This document shows, piece after piece, positions 40,556 through 50,389 of a stretch of DNA of 64,000 nt. Within the stretch, counting starts at the first letter, position 1, and each line of letters opens with the position of its first letter. Made by a program: the position numbers and the translations under genes. The stretch lies in the NCBI RefSeq assembly GCF_024508295.1, contig NZ_CP101990.1, positions 2,232,001-2,296,000 on the forward strand. The letters run 5' to 3'. The stretch comes from Aeromicrobium duanguangcaii. Its GTDB lineage: Bacteria > Actinomycetota > Actinomycetes > Propionibacteriales > Nocardioidaceae. The notes under the pieces are model-generated. The model searched no databases and was not told the origin of the DNA. It saw only the letters and a program-made list of their open reading frames with translations.

Positions 40556-41616
40556 GTCAGCAGCTCGCGGTACAGCCTGTCGTGGGCCCGAGCCACTTCG
40601 ATCCGTTGGTCACGTCGCTCGTCCACCGACGCACCGTGATCCGGCCGCGTCCCGTACGCGAGGCGAACGGCCTCGGCCAGCGAATCGGCGTCGAACTGCG
40701 TCTCATCGAACCCATAGGACAGCACGGGCCCCTGGTCGGCGTAGTGGCCGCACGTCGGCGCGAGCACCGTCGTCCCCAGGTCGCGGCAGGCCTCGAGCCA
40801 GCCCGAGTGGGTGCCGAACCGATACGGCAGGACCGCCAGGTCCAGGCTGGCCAGGTAGTCCCAGAGCTCGGGGTCGGGCAGGAAGTCGTGGACCCGCAGG
40901 TCGATGCGTCCGTCGGCGCCGGCCTGCTCCAGCCACTGCGCGATGACCGGCTCGCGCCGGGCGCCGTCGGGATCGAGCACGTCGTGGTGCCCGTTCACCT
41001 GCAGCACCGCGCCGGGCAGGTCGCGGATCGTCTCGTCGAGGACGCGCAGCACCGGCAGCGGGTCCATGCTCTGACGCAGGCTCTTGATGTGGACGCCGAC
41101 GCGGAACTCGCTCGACGTCGACAGCGCGCGCTCACGGCGCAGCCGCGCCATCGTGTCGAGCTCGACGACGTGCGGATGGGGCAGCACGAGCGCCTCGCGC
41201 CCCCACCGGCGGGCGATCTCGGCGGCGGCACCGTCGGTCAGGGTGATGACCGCGTCGGCCGCCGTCATCAGGACGCCGAGCTGCTCGTCGTGCAGCTCGC
41301 GCGTGGGGTGGTGCGGATTGCGCAGGTCGTGGGCCGTCAGGACGAGCGGCTTGCCCCGCTCGCGCAGGACGCCGACGAGTCGGGACAGGTCCTCGGGCGA
41401 GCAGGCGTCGAAGCCGAACTGCACGTGGAACACGTCGAAGTCGGCGGTCGCCGCCCACTCCGGTCGCAGCATGACGGGCGGCCACCACTTCGTGGTGGCG
41501 CTGCGCGACGGGTGGTCGGGATCGGGATCGGGCAGGTGCACGAACGGACTCGGCCCCGACGGGGGCCGCAGGTGACGCACGTAGACGTGCGTCGAGGGGA
41601 CGGAGGCGACCCGCAC
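40552..41616 (-). CDS. Glycosyltransferase (GT-B fold), first gene of the cluster
   Basis: This 354-residue protein starts VRVASVPSTHVYVRHL and has WWPPVMLRPEW, FDVFHVQFGFDACSPED and PLVLTAHDLRNPHH, a pattern of GT1/GT4-like enzymes. I chose the GTG at 41616 over an in-frame GTG at 41697 because a 28-bp perfect palindrome (41646-41673) would otherwise lie inside the coding region and because the family begins at this residue. The downstream three transferases overlap by 4 bp each. The gene follows the catalase by 92 bp on the same strand. Confidence 0.75.
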   Translation of the reverse strand: MRVASVPSTHVYVRHLRPPSGPSPFVHLPDPDPDHPSRSATTKWWPPVMLRPEWAATADFDVFHVQFGFDACSPEDLSRLVGVLRERGKPLVLTAHDLRNPHHPTRELHDEQLGVLMTAADAVITLTDGAAAEIARRWGREALVLPHPHVVELDTMARLRRERALSTSSEFRVGVHIKSLRQSMDPLPVLRVLDETIRDLPGAVLQVNGHHDVLDPDGARREPVIAQWLEQAGADGRIDLRVHDFLPDPELWDYLASLDLAVLPYRFGTHSGWLEACRDLGTTVLAPTCGHYADQGPVLSYGFDETQFDADSLAEAVRLAYGTRPDHGASVDERRDQRIEVARAHDRLYRELLT

Positions 41617-41645
41617 GGTCGCACCACCCGCCGGGGGGACCGAGC

Positions 41646-41673
41646 CGGGCCACGGACGATCGTCCGTGGCCCG
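41646..41673. terminator. 28-bp perfect palindrome between catalase and glycosyltransferase genes
   Basis: Two 14-bp arms (41646-41659 and 41660-41673) are exact reverse complements with no loop bases. It lies 36 bp past the catalase stop and 30 bp ahead of the chosen start of the glycosyltransferase, so it probably ends the catalase transcript. It could also be a protein-binding site. Confidence 0.55.
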
Positions 41674-41708
41674 ACTCTCGAGGGCTGACCTCGTCACGAA
41701 GCCTCCAT

Positions 41709-43985
<2,277 letters not shown>

Positions 43986-44022
43986 GAAGTGGTCGCTCCT
44001 CAGGTTGGGTGACCCATGTCAG

Positions 44023-44047
44023 GTACCCACGTCCCGGCGATCCATGC
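44023..44047 (-). promoter_or_regulatory. SigB-like promoter GCAT-15-GGGTAC (catalase)
   Basis: GCAT (44044-44047), 15 bp and GGGTAC (44023-44028) on the minus strand, 37 nt before the katE start codon. It forms a divergent pair with 44058-44082. Confidence 0.72.
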
Positions 44048-44057
44048 GCGCGCCTCC

Positions 44058-44082
44058 GAATCACCCGACCGCGATCGGGTAC
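44058..44082 (+). promoter_or_regulatory. SigB-like promoter GAAT-15-GGGTAC (small acidic protein)
   Basis: GAAT (44058-44061), 15 bp and GGGTAC (44077-44082) lie 24 nt before the ATG at 44107. Confidence 0.62.
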
Positions 44083-44106
44083 TTCCCCTGCAGAAGGAGG
44101 AATCAC

Positions 44107-44289
44107 ATGAACCACGACCCCCACGATTCCGAGCACGAGGACCAGGACGAGGCGTCCGGCACCGTCAGCGAGAGCTCGGCGGACCCCACTCCCCCGGCCA
44201 CCGACGCGACCACGTCCGAGGACGTGCACGACACACCCCAGGAGCCGACCCGGCCCGACGTCGCGGACCAGGACGAGAACCACGCCTGA
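44107..44289 (+). CDS. Small acidic, probably disordered protein beside catalase
   Basis: This 60-residue protein (MNHDPHDSEHEDQDE...) has about one Asp or Glu in three residues, several His and no hydrophobic core. No family is recognised. AAGGAGG stands 6 nt ahead of the ATG, a very strong ribosome site. It faces the katE gene across a pair of SigB-like promoters and converges on the CsoR-type gene. The high acid and His content would allow metal or water binding, but that is guesswork. Confidence 0.65.
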   Translation: MNHDPHDSEHEDQDEASGTVSESSADPTPPATDATTSEDVHDTPQEPTRPDVADQDENHA

Positions 44290-44314
44290 GCGCTGAGGCC
44301 CCGCTGGGGGCGGG

Positions 44315-44575
44315 TCACGCCAGCGCGAGGAAGAGTTTCTCCATCTTCTTGGCGTCGACGCTGTCCGGCCCGCCCTCGACGAGGCACTTCTGCAGGCCCG
44401 TCGCCACGAGCGCGTAGCCGCCGCGGCCGATCGCCTTGTTGACCGCCGCCAACTGGGTCAGGGCGTCCTCGCACTCCGCACCCTCCTCGAGCATCCGGAT
44501 CACCGATGCCAAGTGTCCGTTGGCTCGCTTCAGTCGCAGGGTGATCGCCTTGACCTCGTCGGGCTCCAGTTGCAT
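44315..44575 (-). CDS. CsoR/RcnR-family repressor, CstR-like
   Basis: This 86-residue all-helical repressor matches the CsoR (DUF156) family. It keeps the two cysteines (Cys35 and Cys64) but has Gly60 where copper-sensing CsoR carries its His ligand. Loss of that His is a feature of CstR, which senses sulfane sulfur/persulfides with the two Cys. I therefore expect a persulfide sensor, although a metal sensor is not excluded. It is divergent from an AhpD-like gene across two identical 18-bp CCCCC/GGGGG sites that suit this family. Confidence 0.82.
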   Translation of the reverse strand: MQLEPDEVKAITLRLKRANGHLASVIRMLEEGAECEDALTQLAAVNKAIGRGGYALVATGLQKCLVEGGPDSVDAKKMEKLFLALA

Positions 44576-44600
44576 CGATCGTTCCTCTCGTTCCGGTTTT

Positions 44601-44618
44601 GTATCCCCCCAGGGGGTT
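44601..44618. promoter_or_regulatory. CsoR-family operator, copy 1
   Basis: GTATCCCCCCAGGGGGTT is identical to copy 2 at 44636-44653 with a period of 35 bp. The C-tract/G-tract dyad is typical of CsoR-family operators. Confidence 0.72.
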
Positions 44619-44635
44619 CTGTTATCGTACTACAC

Positions 44636-44653
44636 GTATCCCCCCAGGGGGTT
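44636..44653. promoter_or_regulatory. CsoR-family operator, copy 2
   Basis: This is an exact repeat of the 18-mer at 44601-44618. It lies 22 bp before the ATG of the AhpD-like gene at 44676, and the two copies bracket the short promoter region shared with the repressor gene. Confidence 0.72.
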
Positions 44654-44675
44654 ATTCACACGAATCGAGAGAACC

Positions 44676-45065
44676 ATGACCGACTCCCCCACGACGGGCT
44701 CCCCGCACGGCAAGGCCGTGCTCCGCGAGCTCTCCCCCCAGCACCGCCAGCTGCGCAAGGCCATCCCCGACGTCTACAAGGGATTCGCCGAGCTGTCGGG
44801 CGCGGCGTTCGCCGACGGCGACCTGGACCGCAAGACCAAGGAGCTCATCGCGCTGGCCATCGGTGTCGTCGAGGGCTGCGACGGGTGCATCGCCTCGCAC
44901 GGCCAGTCGGCCGCTCGCGCCGGCGCCACCCGCCAGGAGGCCGCTGAGGCGATCGGCGTCACCTTCCTCATGCACGGTGGCCCCGCCACGGTCCACGGCG
45001 CCCGCGCCTACGAGGCGTTCTGCGAGTTCGCGGACGCCGTCGACGCCAGTGAGCAGGCCGTCTGA
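44676..45065 (+). CDS. Carboxymuconolactone decarboxylase/AhpD-like protein
   Basis: This 129-residue protein has the AhpD-type redox motif CDGCIASH (Cys68, Cys71, His75) in the carboxymuconolactone decarboxylase fold. Such proteins are thiol-dependent peroxidases or reductants. Placement behind operators of a CstR-like repressor suggests a role with persulfides or peroxides. The stop overlaps the next start by one base (TGATG), so a Cys-rich mini-protein is coupled to it. Confidence 0.85.
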   Translation: MTDSPTTGSPHGKAVLRELSPQHRQLRKAIPDVYKGFAELSGAAFADGDLDRKTKELIALAIGVVEGCDGCIASHGQSAARAGATRQEAAEAIGVTFLMHGGPATVHGARAYEAFCEFADAVDASEQAV

Positions 45066-45226
45066 TGTGCCGAGCGACGTCGTGCAAGACCTGCGGCAAG
45101 ACCACGTGGGCCGGTTGCGGCAACCACGTGGCCTCCGTGAAGGCAACGGTCCCGGCCGCCCAGTGGTGCGGTGGCCATGAGGACCCCGACAACGACTCCT
45201 GGTTGAAGCGCCTGCTGGGACGCTGA
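45065..45226 (+). CDS. Small Cys-rich zinc-ribbon-like protein
   Basis: This 53-residue protein (MCRATSCKTCGKTTWAGC...) carries CxxC (SCKTCG), WAGCGNH and WCGGH, giving a set of Cys/His ligands that could hold a metal ion or react as thiols. A similar short actinobacterial protein is familiar to me, but no function is known. The ATG overlaps the stop of the AhpD-like gene by one base, so the two should be co-translated. It is likely to be under the CsoR-type operators. Confidence 0.7.
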   Translation: MCRATSCKTCGKTTWAGCGNHVASVKATVPAAQWCGGHEDPDNDSWLKRLLGR

Positions 45227-45234
45227 GCCCGCGC

Positions 45235-45259
45235 GTTTGGGTTCATTACCCGCGGGTAC
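45235..45259 (+). promoter_or_regulatory. SigB-like promoter GTTT-15-GGGTAC (YbdK-type ligase)
   Basis: GTTT (45235-45238), 15 bp and GGGTAC (45254-45259) are the best match to the classical SigB/SigF consensus in the window. The gap to the GTG at 45269 is 9 nt. TACGTT (45257-45262) overlaps and could act as a housekeeping -10, with 6 nt to the start. Confidence 0.75.
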
Positions 45260-45268
45260 GTTGGGCCC

Positions 45269-46351
45269 GTGCACACCGTCGGAATCGAAGAAGAGCTGTT
45301 CGTCGTCGACGACGAGGGGCGGTTGGTCGCCGGTTCCGAGGCGGTGTTGCGGGCCCATCGTCGGCTCGAGCCCGGCGATGAGCTCGACCACGAGCTGTTC
45401 CTGCAGCAGGTCGAGATCCAGACTGATGCCCACGCGGACCCCGACGCGCTGCACGACGACCTGCTCGCGCAGCGGTCCTCCGCGGTCTCGGCGGCGCGCG
45501 CTGCCGGGCTCCACCTGGCCGCCGTCCCCGTCGACGTCCTCGGCGGGACGGAGCCGGCTCCGACCCCGAAGTCGCGCTACGAGGAGATGATCTCCCGCTA
45601 CGGCGAGATCGCGCGCAACGGGATGACCTGTGGCATGCACATCCACGTGCAGGTTCCCGACGAGGACGCCGTGCGCGTCATCGACAGCCTCCGCCCGTGG
45701 ACGCCGATCCTCACCGCCCTGTCGGCGAACGCCCCCTTCTTCAACGGCCGCGACACCTCGCACGCCAGCTGGCGCGGGCACCTGTGGGACACCTGGCCCA
45801 CCGCCGGTCCGGTCGAGGCGTTCGGCGACCACGCCACCTACCGGGCGATGGTCGACGGATGGATCGCCTCGGGCGCGGCCCTGGACGAGCACATGGTCTA
45901 CCTCGACGCCCGTCCGGCCGAGAGCTACCCGACCGTCGAGGTGCGTGTCGCCGACGTCTGCACCGAGGTCGACGACGCCCTGCTCGTCGCCGAGGTCACG
46001 CGCGGCCTCGTCGCGACCATCCTGTCCGGCGGGCTCGACACCGGCAGCTGGCGCCTCGAGACGCTCAAGGCCGCCCGCTGGCGGGCCCGGCACGACGGCC
46101 TCGAGGGCGCCCTGCTCGATCCCACGACCGGGACGTTCGTGGCCGCCGAGCAGGCCCTCGAGTCGCTGCTCAAGGCCACCCACCAGGGCCTCGCCGAGAC
46201 GGGCACGACCGAGCGCGTCACCGACGGCGTCCATCGCCTGCTCACCAGCGGCAACGGAGCCGTCCGCCAGCGCGCCGTCGCCGGCGCGGACCTCGACCTC
46301 GCCGCCGTCATGGCGGACCTGATCCACCGCACGAACCCGAAGCACGACTGA
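45269..46351 (+). CDS. Carboxylate-amine ligase, YbdK/GCS2-type
   Basis: This 360-residue protein belongs to the glutamate-cysteine ligase 2 (YbdK) family. It begins with VGIEEELFVV (the GIEEE motif) and has MTCGMHIHVQVPD and EVRVADVCTEVDD in the ATP-grasp-like core. YbdK has weak glutamate-cysteine ligase activity. Actinobacteria make mycothiol rather than glutathione, so the true product is uncertain. The start is GTG with a 9-nt leader behind the SigB-like promoter. A nearly perfect 14-bp stem follows the stop. Confidence 0.85.
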   Translation: MHTVGIEEELFVVDDEGRLVAGSEAVLRAHRRLEPGDELDHELFLQQVEIQTDAHADPDALHDDLLAQRSSAVSAARAAGLHLAAVPVDVLGGTEPAPTPKSRYEEMISRYGEIARNGMTCGMHIHVQVPDEDAVRVIDSLRPWTPILTALSANAPFFNGRDTSHASWRGHLWDTWPTAGPVEAFGDHATYRAMVDGWIASGAALDEHMVYLDARPAESYPTVEVRVADVCTEVDDALLVAEVTRGLVATILSGGLDTGSWRLETLKAARWRARHDGLEGALLDPTTGTFVAAEQALESLLKATHQGLAETGTTERVTDGVHRLLTSGNGAVRQRAVAGADLDLAAVMADLIHRTNPKHD

Positions 46352-46382
46352 GCCCTCCCCCGCCTGACGGCGGGAGAGGGCT
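46351..46382. terminator. Convergent terminator, 14-bp stem with one mismatch
   Basis: AGCCCTCCCCCGCC and GGCGGGAGAGGGCT pair except at one position, around TGAC. It separates the ligase (+) from the zinc alcohol dehydrogenase (-). Confidence 0.68.
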
Positions 46383-46399
46383 CGGTGCGTCGGCGTCGG

Positions 46400-47578
46400 T
46401 CAGGGCTTGAAGAGCACCTTCACGGTGTTGTCGGTCTTCTCCTGGAAGCTCTTGTAGACGTGCGGCGCCTCGTCCAGCGGCACGCGATGGGTCGCGAAGT
46501 CGCCCAGACCCAGCGGGTCGGACGAGTCCTCGGCGAGCGGCTTGACGTCGTCGACCCAGTGCTTCACGTTCGCCTGGCCCATCTTGAGCGTCACCTGCTT
46601 GTCGAACAGGATCTGCAGCGGGACCGGGTCGACCGTGCCGGCGTAGACGCCGATCAGCGAGATCGTGCCGCCGCGGCGGACCGCGTCGACGGCCAGGTTG
46701 AAGGCGCTCATCCGGTCGACGCTCACGGTCGTCATGGCCTTACGGGCCAGGAAGTCGGGCAGGAACCCCACGGCGGTCTGCGCCGCGGTGGCCACCGGCG
46801 ACCCGTGGGCCTCCATGCCGACCGCCTCGATGACCCCGTCGGCGCCACGGCCACCCGTGGCGTCACGGACGATGTCGGCCACGTCGACCTTGGTGACGTC
46901 GTAGGTCTCGGCGCCGCGCGCAGCGGCACGCGCCAACCGCTCGGGGACGAGATCCACGGCGATGACGCGGATGCCCTCGAGCAGCGCCAGCCGCACGGCC
47001 ATGTCGCCGATCGGGCCCAGCCCGATCACCAGGAGCGTGTCGCCCGGGTTGACCTGGGCGTACCGCAGCGACTGGTACGCCGTGGGCAGCACGTCGGACA
47101 GGTACACGAAGTGCTCGTCATCGAGATCGGACTCGATCTTGATCGGCCCGTAGTCGGCGTGCGGCACGCGCAGCAGCTCGGCCTGGCCACCCGGGACCGC
47201 GCCGTAGAGGCTGCTGAAGCCGAACAGGGCTGCGCCCATGCCCTGGTCGCGCACCTGCGTCGTCTCGCACTGCGTCTGCAGGTTGTGGCTGCACATCCAG
47301 CACGAGCCGCAGGCGATCTGGAACGGGACGACGACCCGGTCGCCGACCTGCAGGTTGCTCACGCCCGAGCCGGTCTCGACGACCCGGCCCATCGGCTCGT
47401 GGCCCAGGATGTCGCCCGGCGTCATGAACGGTCCCAGCACCTCGTAGAGGTGCAGGTCCGAGCCGCACAGGCCCGTCGTCGTCACCTCGATGATCGCGTC
47501 GGTGTCCTGCTGGATCGTCGGGTCGGGCATCTCCTCGACTCGCACGTCGCGCTTGCCCTGCCAGGTCACGGCCTTCAT
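46400..47578 (-). CDS. Zinc-dependent alcohol/aldehyde dehydrogenase A
   Basis: This 392-residue MDR dehydrogenase has the catalytic-zinc segment GLCGSDLHLYE and GHEPMG, structural-zinc Cys in ACGSCWMCSHNLQTQC and the cofactor fold VIGLGPIGDMAV. Its length and the LYEVLGPFMTPGDILGHE sequence suit the glutathione-independent formaldehyde dehydrogenase-like/threonine-dehydrogenase-like group. A SigB-like promoter lies 41 nt upstream. It is similar in type to the dehydrogenase at 55803-56948, which also stands behind a SigB-like promoter. Confidence 0.87.
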   Translation of the reverse strand: MKAVTWQGKRDVRVEEMPDPTIQQDTDAIIEVTTTGLCGSDLHLYEVLGPFMTPGDILGHEPMGRVVETGSGVSNLQVGDRVVVPFQIACGSCWMCSHNLQTQCETTQVRDQGMGAALFGFSSLYGAVPGGQAELLRVPHADYGPIKIESDLDDEHFVYLSDVLPTAYQSLRYAQVNPGDTLLVIGLGPIGDMAVRLALLEGIRVIAVDLVPERLARAAARGAETYDVTKVDVADIVRDATGGRGADGVIEAVGMEAHGSPVATAAQTAVGFLPDFLARKAMTTVSVDRMSAFNLAVDAVRRGGTISLIGVYAGTVDPVPLQILFDKQVTLKMGQANVKHWVDDVKPLAEDSSDPLGLGDFATHRVPLDEAPHVYKSFQEKTDNTVKVLFKP

Positions 47579-47619
47579 CTATCCACCTCTTGCGTCGAGA
47601 ATCTCGGTCTTCGAAAGAC

Positions 47620-47644
47620 GTACCCATCACCGGTGGGACTACAC
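47620..47644 (-). promoter_or_regulatory. SigB-like promoter GTGT-15-GGGTAC (dehydrogenase A)
   Basis: GTGT (47641-47644), 15 bp and GGGTAC (47620-47625) on the minus strand, overlapping the stop of the upstream permease gene. The gap to the ATG at 47578 is 41 nt. Confidence 0.65.
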
Positions 47645-49513
47645 GGGGGCGCCCGCCGTGAGGCGCCGTCCCGACACGATCGGCAGCAGGCTGACGGCGA
47701 TCACCGCGCCCACCAGGCCCACACTGATCGGCCAGTTCACCGCGGGCACGACGGTGCCCAGCAAGCCGTAGGCAGCGCCGACGAGCGACGGCAGCACGCA
47801 CGCCACTCCGATGACGATCGCGGTGAACGCCACGACCAGCGACTCCGTCGCGACCATCGCCAGCAGTTGGGTGCGGGTCGCGCCCGTCCGGCGCAACAGC
47901 CGGAACTCGGCGGCGCGACCGGCGGTGAGCATCACCAGGGTGTTCGCGGCGACCAGCGCGCTGAACGCCAGCAGCACGAGCAGCAGCACGTCGGACAGAC
48001 GTTGCCCGTCCGCGCTCGCGTCCGTCGCATGTGCGACGTGCTCGTCGACGTCCACGGCCGTGATGCCCTGATCCGCCAGGGCATCGCTGACCGATGCCTC
48101 GGCGCCATCGGCCACGGACACCAGCGTCACCGGCTCGGCCCCCGACGCCGGCAACGCGGCGGGATCCATCATGAAGTCACCGAAGCCCAGGCCTCGCTCG
48201 TACACGGCGACGATCGTCGCCTGCACCTCGTCGCCCCGGCCCATCCGCAGGTCGACCGTGTCGCCCACGCCCTTGAAGCCTCCGATCATCGCGTCGCGAC
48301 TGACGGCGATCGTCGCGGGACCGTCCAGATCGTCCAGCGAGCCCTCACGCACCACCGGGTCGACCAACTCGGTGTCCCCGCCCAGCGCCAGGACGCTCGA
48401 CGACTCCCAGGCGAGGAAGCCGATCGAGTCGTCCTCGTCGGTCTTCACGTCCACGGGCACGCGCGTCATGGTCGCGACGGAATCGACGCCCGGAGTTCCG
48501 GAGATCCTCGCCGCGTCACCGCGACCGGTTGGCTCGATCACGAGGTCGGCGGCGAGTCCGTCGCCCAACTGTCGGCCTGCCGCCTGGGTGGCGGTCATCG
48601 CGAAGCCGGTCTGCACCCCACCGAGAGCAACGAGCAGCGCCAGCGGCACGACCGCGGTCGTCAGCCGCCGCGAGAAGCCGCGCGCGTTGAGCAGCGCCAG
48701 GGTCGACGCGGCGCCCGCCCGGCCACCGATGAGCCCCAGCGCGCGGCTCGCGACGGTGTGCACCAGGCGCGATCCGGCGACGGCCACGGCGGCCAGGAGC
48801 AACAGCGCGGAGGTCGAGCCCATCGCGCTTGCGAGGGTGCCCGAGACCACGAACGGCACGCCGGCCACCACCAGTCCCGAGACGAGCAGGACACCGGCGA
48901 CGATCCGCCGGGTCCGGCCGAGTCCGGGTGCCTCGACGCCGGCCTGGCGCACGGCGCTCGCCGCTCCGTCGGACACCTGGCGCGACGCCATCAACCCTGC
49001 GGCCAACGCCGCCGGGACGAGCATCAGTACCGTCGCGACCGGCGCGGCCCCTGACAGACCCAGCTCGAACCCTGCGGGCACGATGCCGCTGGAGATCAGC
49101 AGCCCGGTCAGCCACGGTGCGGCCAGCAGGCCGGGAACGACACCGACCGGGATGGCGACGGCGGTCACCAGCAGCACCTCGGCCACGACCATCGACCTGA
49201 CCTGGCGCGGCGTCGCCCCCACGGTGCGCAGGAGAGCGAACTGGCGGCGTCGTTGCCGCAACGACTGGCCGAATGTCGCGGCCACGAGGAACAGGGCGAT
49301 CAGGACGGTCGTCCCGGCGAAGGAGGTCGAGACGGCGAGCAACTCGCCCGCACCGGGCTCGACCGCTCCCTGGGTGCGGCGAATCCCCGCTTCGACCCAG
49401 GCGCCCGTGGCCGTGAGCAGGGCGGACGCGAGGACGACCACCGCGAAGCTGCCGGCGATGCTGGCCCGGTGGACCCGCGCCGCGGCGCGCGCCGAGGCCC
49501 ACACGACGCTCAT
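47639..49513 (-). CDS. ABC transporter permease, FtsX/MacB-like
   Basis: This 624-residue permease carries two FtsX-type blocks, each preceded by a GATPRQVRSMVVAE or GATRTQLLAMVATE coupling helix (near residues 98 and 545), and about eight to ten transmembrane segments with a large extracellular loop between them. Such MacB/BceB-like permeases export peptides or act in stress sensing. The ATG overlaps the stop of the ATPase gene (ATGA). The end of the gene carries the -35 part of the SigB-like promoter for dehydrogenase A. Confidence 0.85.
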   Translation of the reverse strand: MSVVWASARAAARVHRASIAGSFAVVVLASALLTATGAWVEAGIRRTQGAVEPGAGELLAVSTSFAGTTVLIALFLVAATFGQSLRQRRRQFALLRTVGATPRQVRSMVVAEVLLVTAVAIPVGVVPGLLAAPWLTGLLISSGIVPAGFELGLSGAAPVATVLMLVPAALAAGLMASRQVSDGAASAVRQAGVEAPGLGRTRRIVAGVLLVSGLVVAGVPFVVSGTLASAMGSTSALLLLAAVAVAGSRLVHTVASRALGLIGGRAGAASTLALLNARGFSRRLTTAVVPLALLVALGGVQTGFAMTATQAAGRQLGDGLAADLVIEPTGRGDAARISGTPGVDSVATMTRVPVDVKTDEDDSIGFLAWESSSVLALGGDTELVDPVVREGSLDDLDGPATIAVSRDAMIGGFKGVGDTVDLRMGRGDEVQATIVAVYERGLGFGDFMMDPAALPASGAEPVTLVSVADGAEASVSDALADQGITAVDVDEHVAHATDASADGQRLSDVLLLVLLAFSALVAANTLVMLTAGRAAEFRLLRRTGATRTQLLAMVATESLVVAFTAIVIGVACVLPSLVGAAYGLLGTVVPAVNWPISVGLVGAVIAVSLLPIVSGRRLTAGAPV

Positions 49514-50262
49514 CGGGCCAGCTCCAGCATGCGGGCCGCGACCAGGTCGGCGGTCGGGGCCTCGAGCCGGTCGGTGAACCGACCGTCGGCCAGGAACAGG
49601 ACCTGGTCGGCGACTGCGGCGACCTTCGGGTCGTGGGTCACGAGGAGCACCGTCTGACCCAGCTCGCGCGCGGATGTCACCAGCACGTCCAGCACCTGCT
49701 CGGCCGTTCTGGAGTCGAGGGCTCCGGTGGGCTCGTCGGCGCAGACGATCGTCGGCCGCGTCACGAGCGCCCGGGCGATGGCCACGCGCTGCGCCTGTCC
49801 CCCGGACAGCTCGCCGGGCAGCCGCCGCTCCATCCCCTCGAGTCCCACGGAGGCCACCAGCTCGGCCCGCCACGCGGGGTCGGGGCGGCGACCCGCCAGC
49901 AGCAGGGGCAGGTCGATGTTCTCGGCGACCGTCAGGTGCTCGATGAGGTTGTACGCCTGGGCGACGAACCCGATGCGGTCGCGCCGCAGCCGGGTCACCG
50001 CGTCCCTCGACAGAGTCCCCAGGTCGACCCCTCCGACGAGGACGTGACCGCCGGTGGGCGTGTCCAGCCCGGCGGCGCACTGCAGGAAGGTCGACTTGCC
50101 CGAGCCCGACGGGCCCATGACCGCCGTGAACGAGCCCGGCGTCAGCGCCACGGAGACGCCCTGCAGGGCCGAGACGGTCGAGTCGCCGTCGGGATAGGTC
50201 TTGTCGACGTGGACGAACCGCACGGCGGTGTCCGATGGTGTGGTGAGCGGCGCGGTGGTCAT
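49510..50262 (-). CDS. ABC transporter ATPase, MacB/LolD-like
   Basis: This 250-residue ATPase has Walker A GPSGSGKST, the Q-loop FVAQAYNLIEHL, the signature LSGGQAQRV and Walker B IVCADEPTGALDS. It partners the FtsX-type permease downstream, with a 4-bp overlap. TAGCGT (50311-50316, minus) supplies a probable -10, about 48 nt before the ATG. The response regulator gene lies just upstream, so control by the two-component system is likely. Confidence 0.9.
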   Translation of the reverse strand: MTTAPLTTPSDTAVRFVHVDKTYPDGDSTVSALQGVSVALTPGSFTAVMGPSGSGKSTFLQCAAGLDTPTGGHVLVGGVDLGTLSRDAVTRLRRDRIGFVAQAYNLIEHLTVAENIDLPLLLAGRRPDPAWRAELVASVGLEGMERRLPGELSGGQAQRVAIARALVTRPTIVCADEPTGALDSRTAEQVLDVLVTSARELGQTVLLVTHDPKVAAVADQVLFLADGRFTDRLEAPTADLVAARMLELAR

Positions 50263-50364
50263 CGCGGTTCCCTTGCGTGTGGACGGACCCGGGTGGTCCG
50301 TGCATGTTTCACGCTAGGAACGAACGGCCGTCCGATCGAGCCGCTTCGGGAGGCGTTCGCGAAG

Positions 50365-50382
50365 TTGCATCCTTCGATGCAA
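50365..50382. promoter_or_regulatory. Inverted repeat between the response regulator and ABC genes
   Basis: TTGCATC (50365-50371) and GATGCAA (50376-50382) flank CTTC. It stands about 50 bp upstream of the -10 box of the ABC operon, where an activating response regulator would bind. A weak terminator role for the upstream gene is the alternative. Confidence 0.45.
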
Positions 50383-50389
50383 GCGGTGC

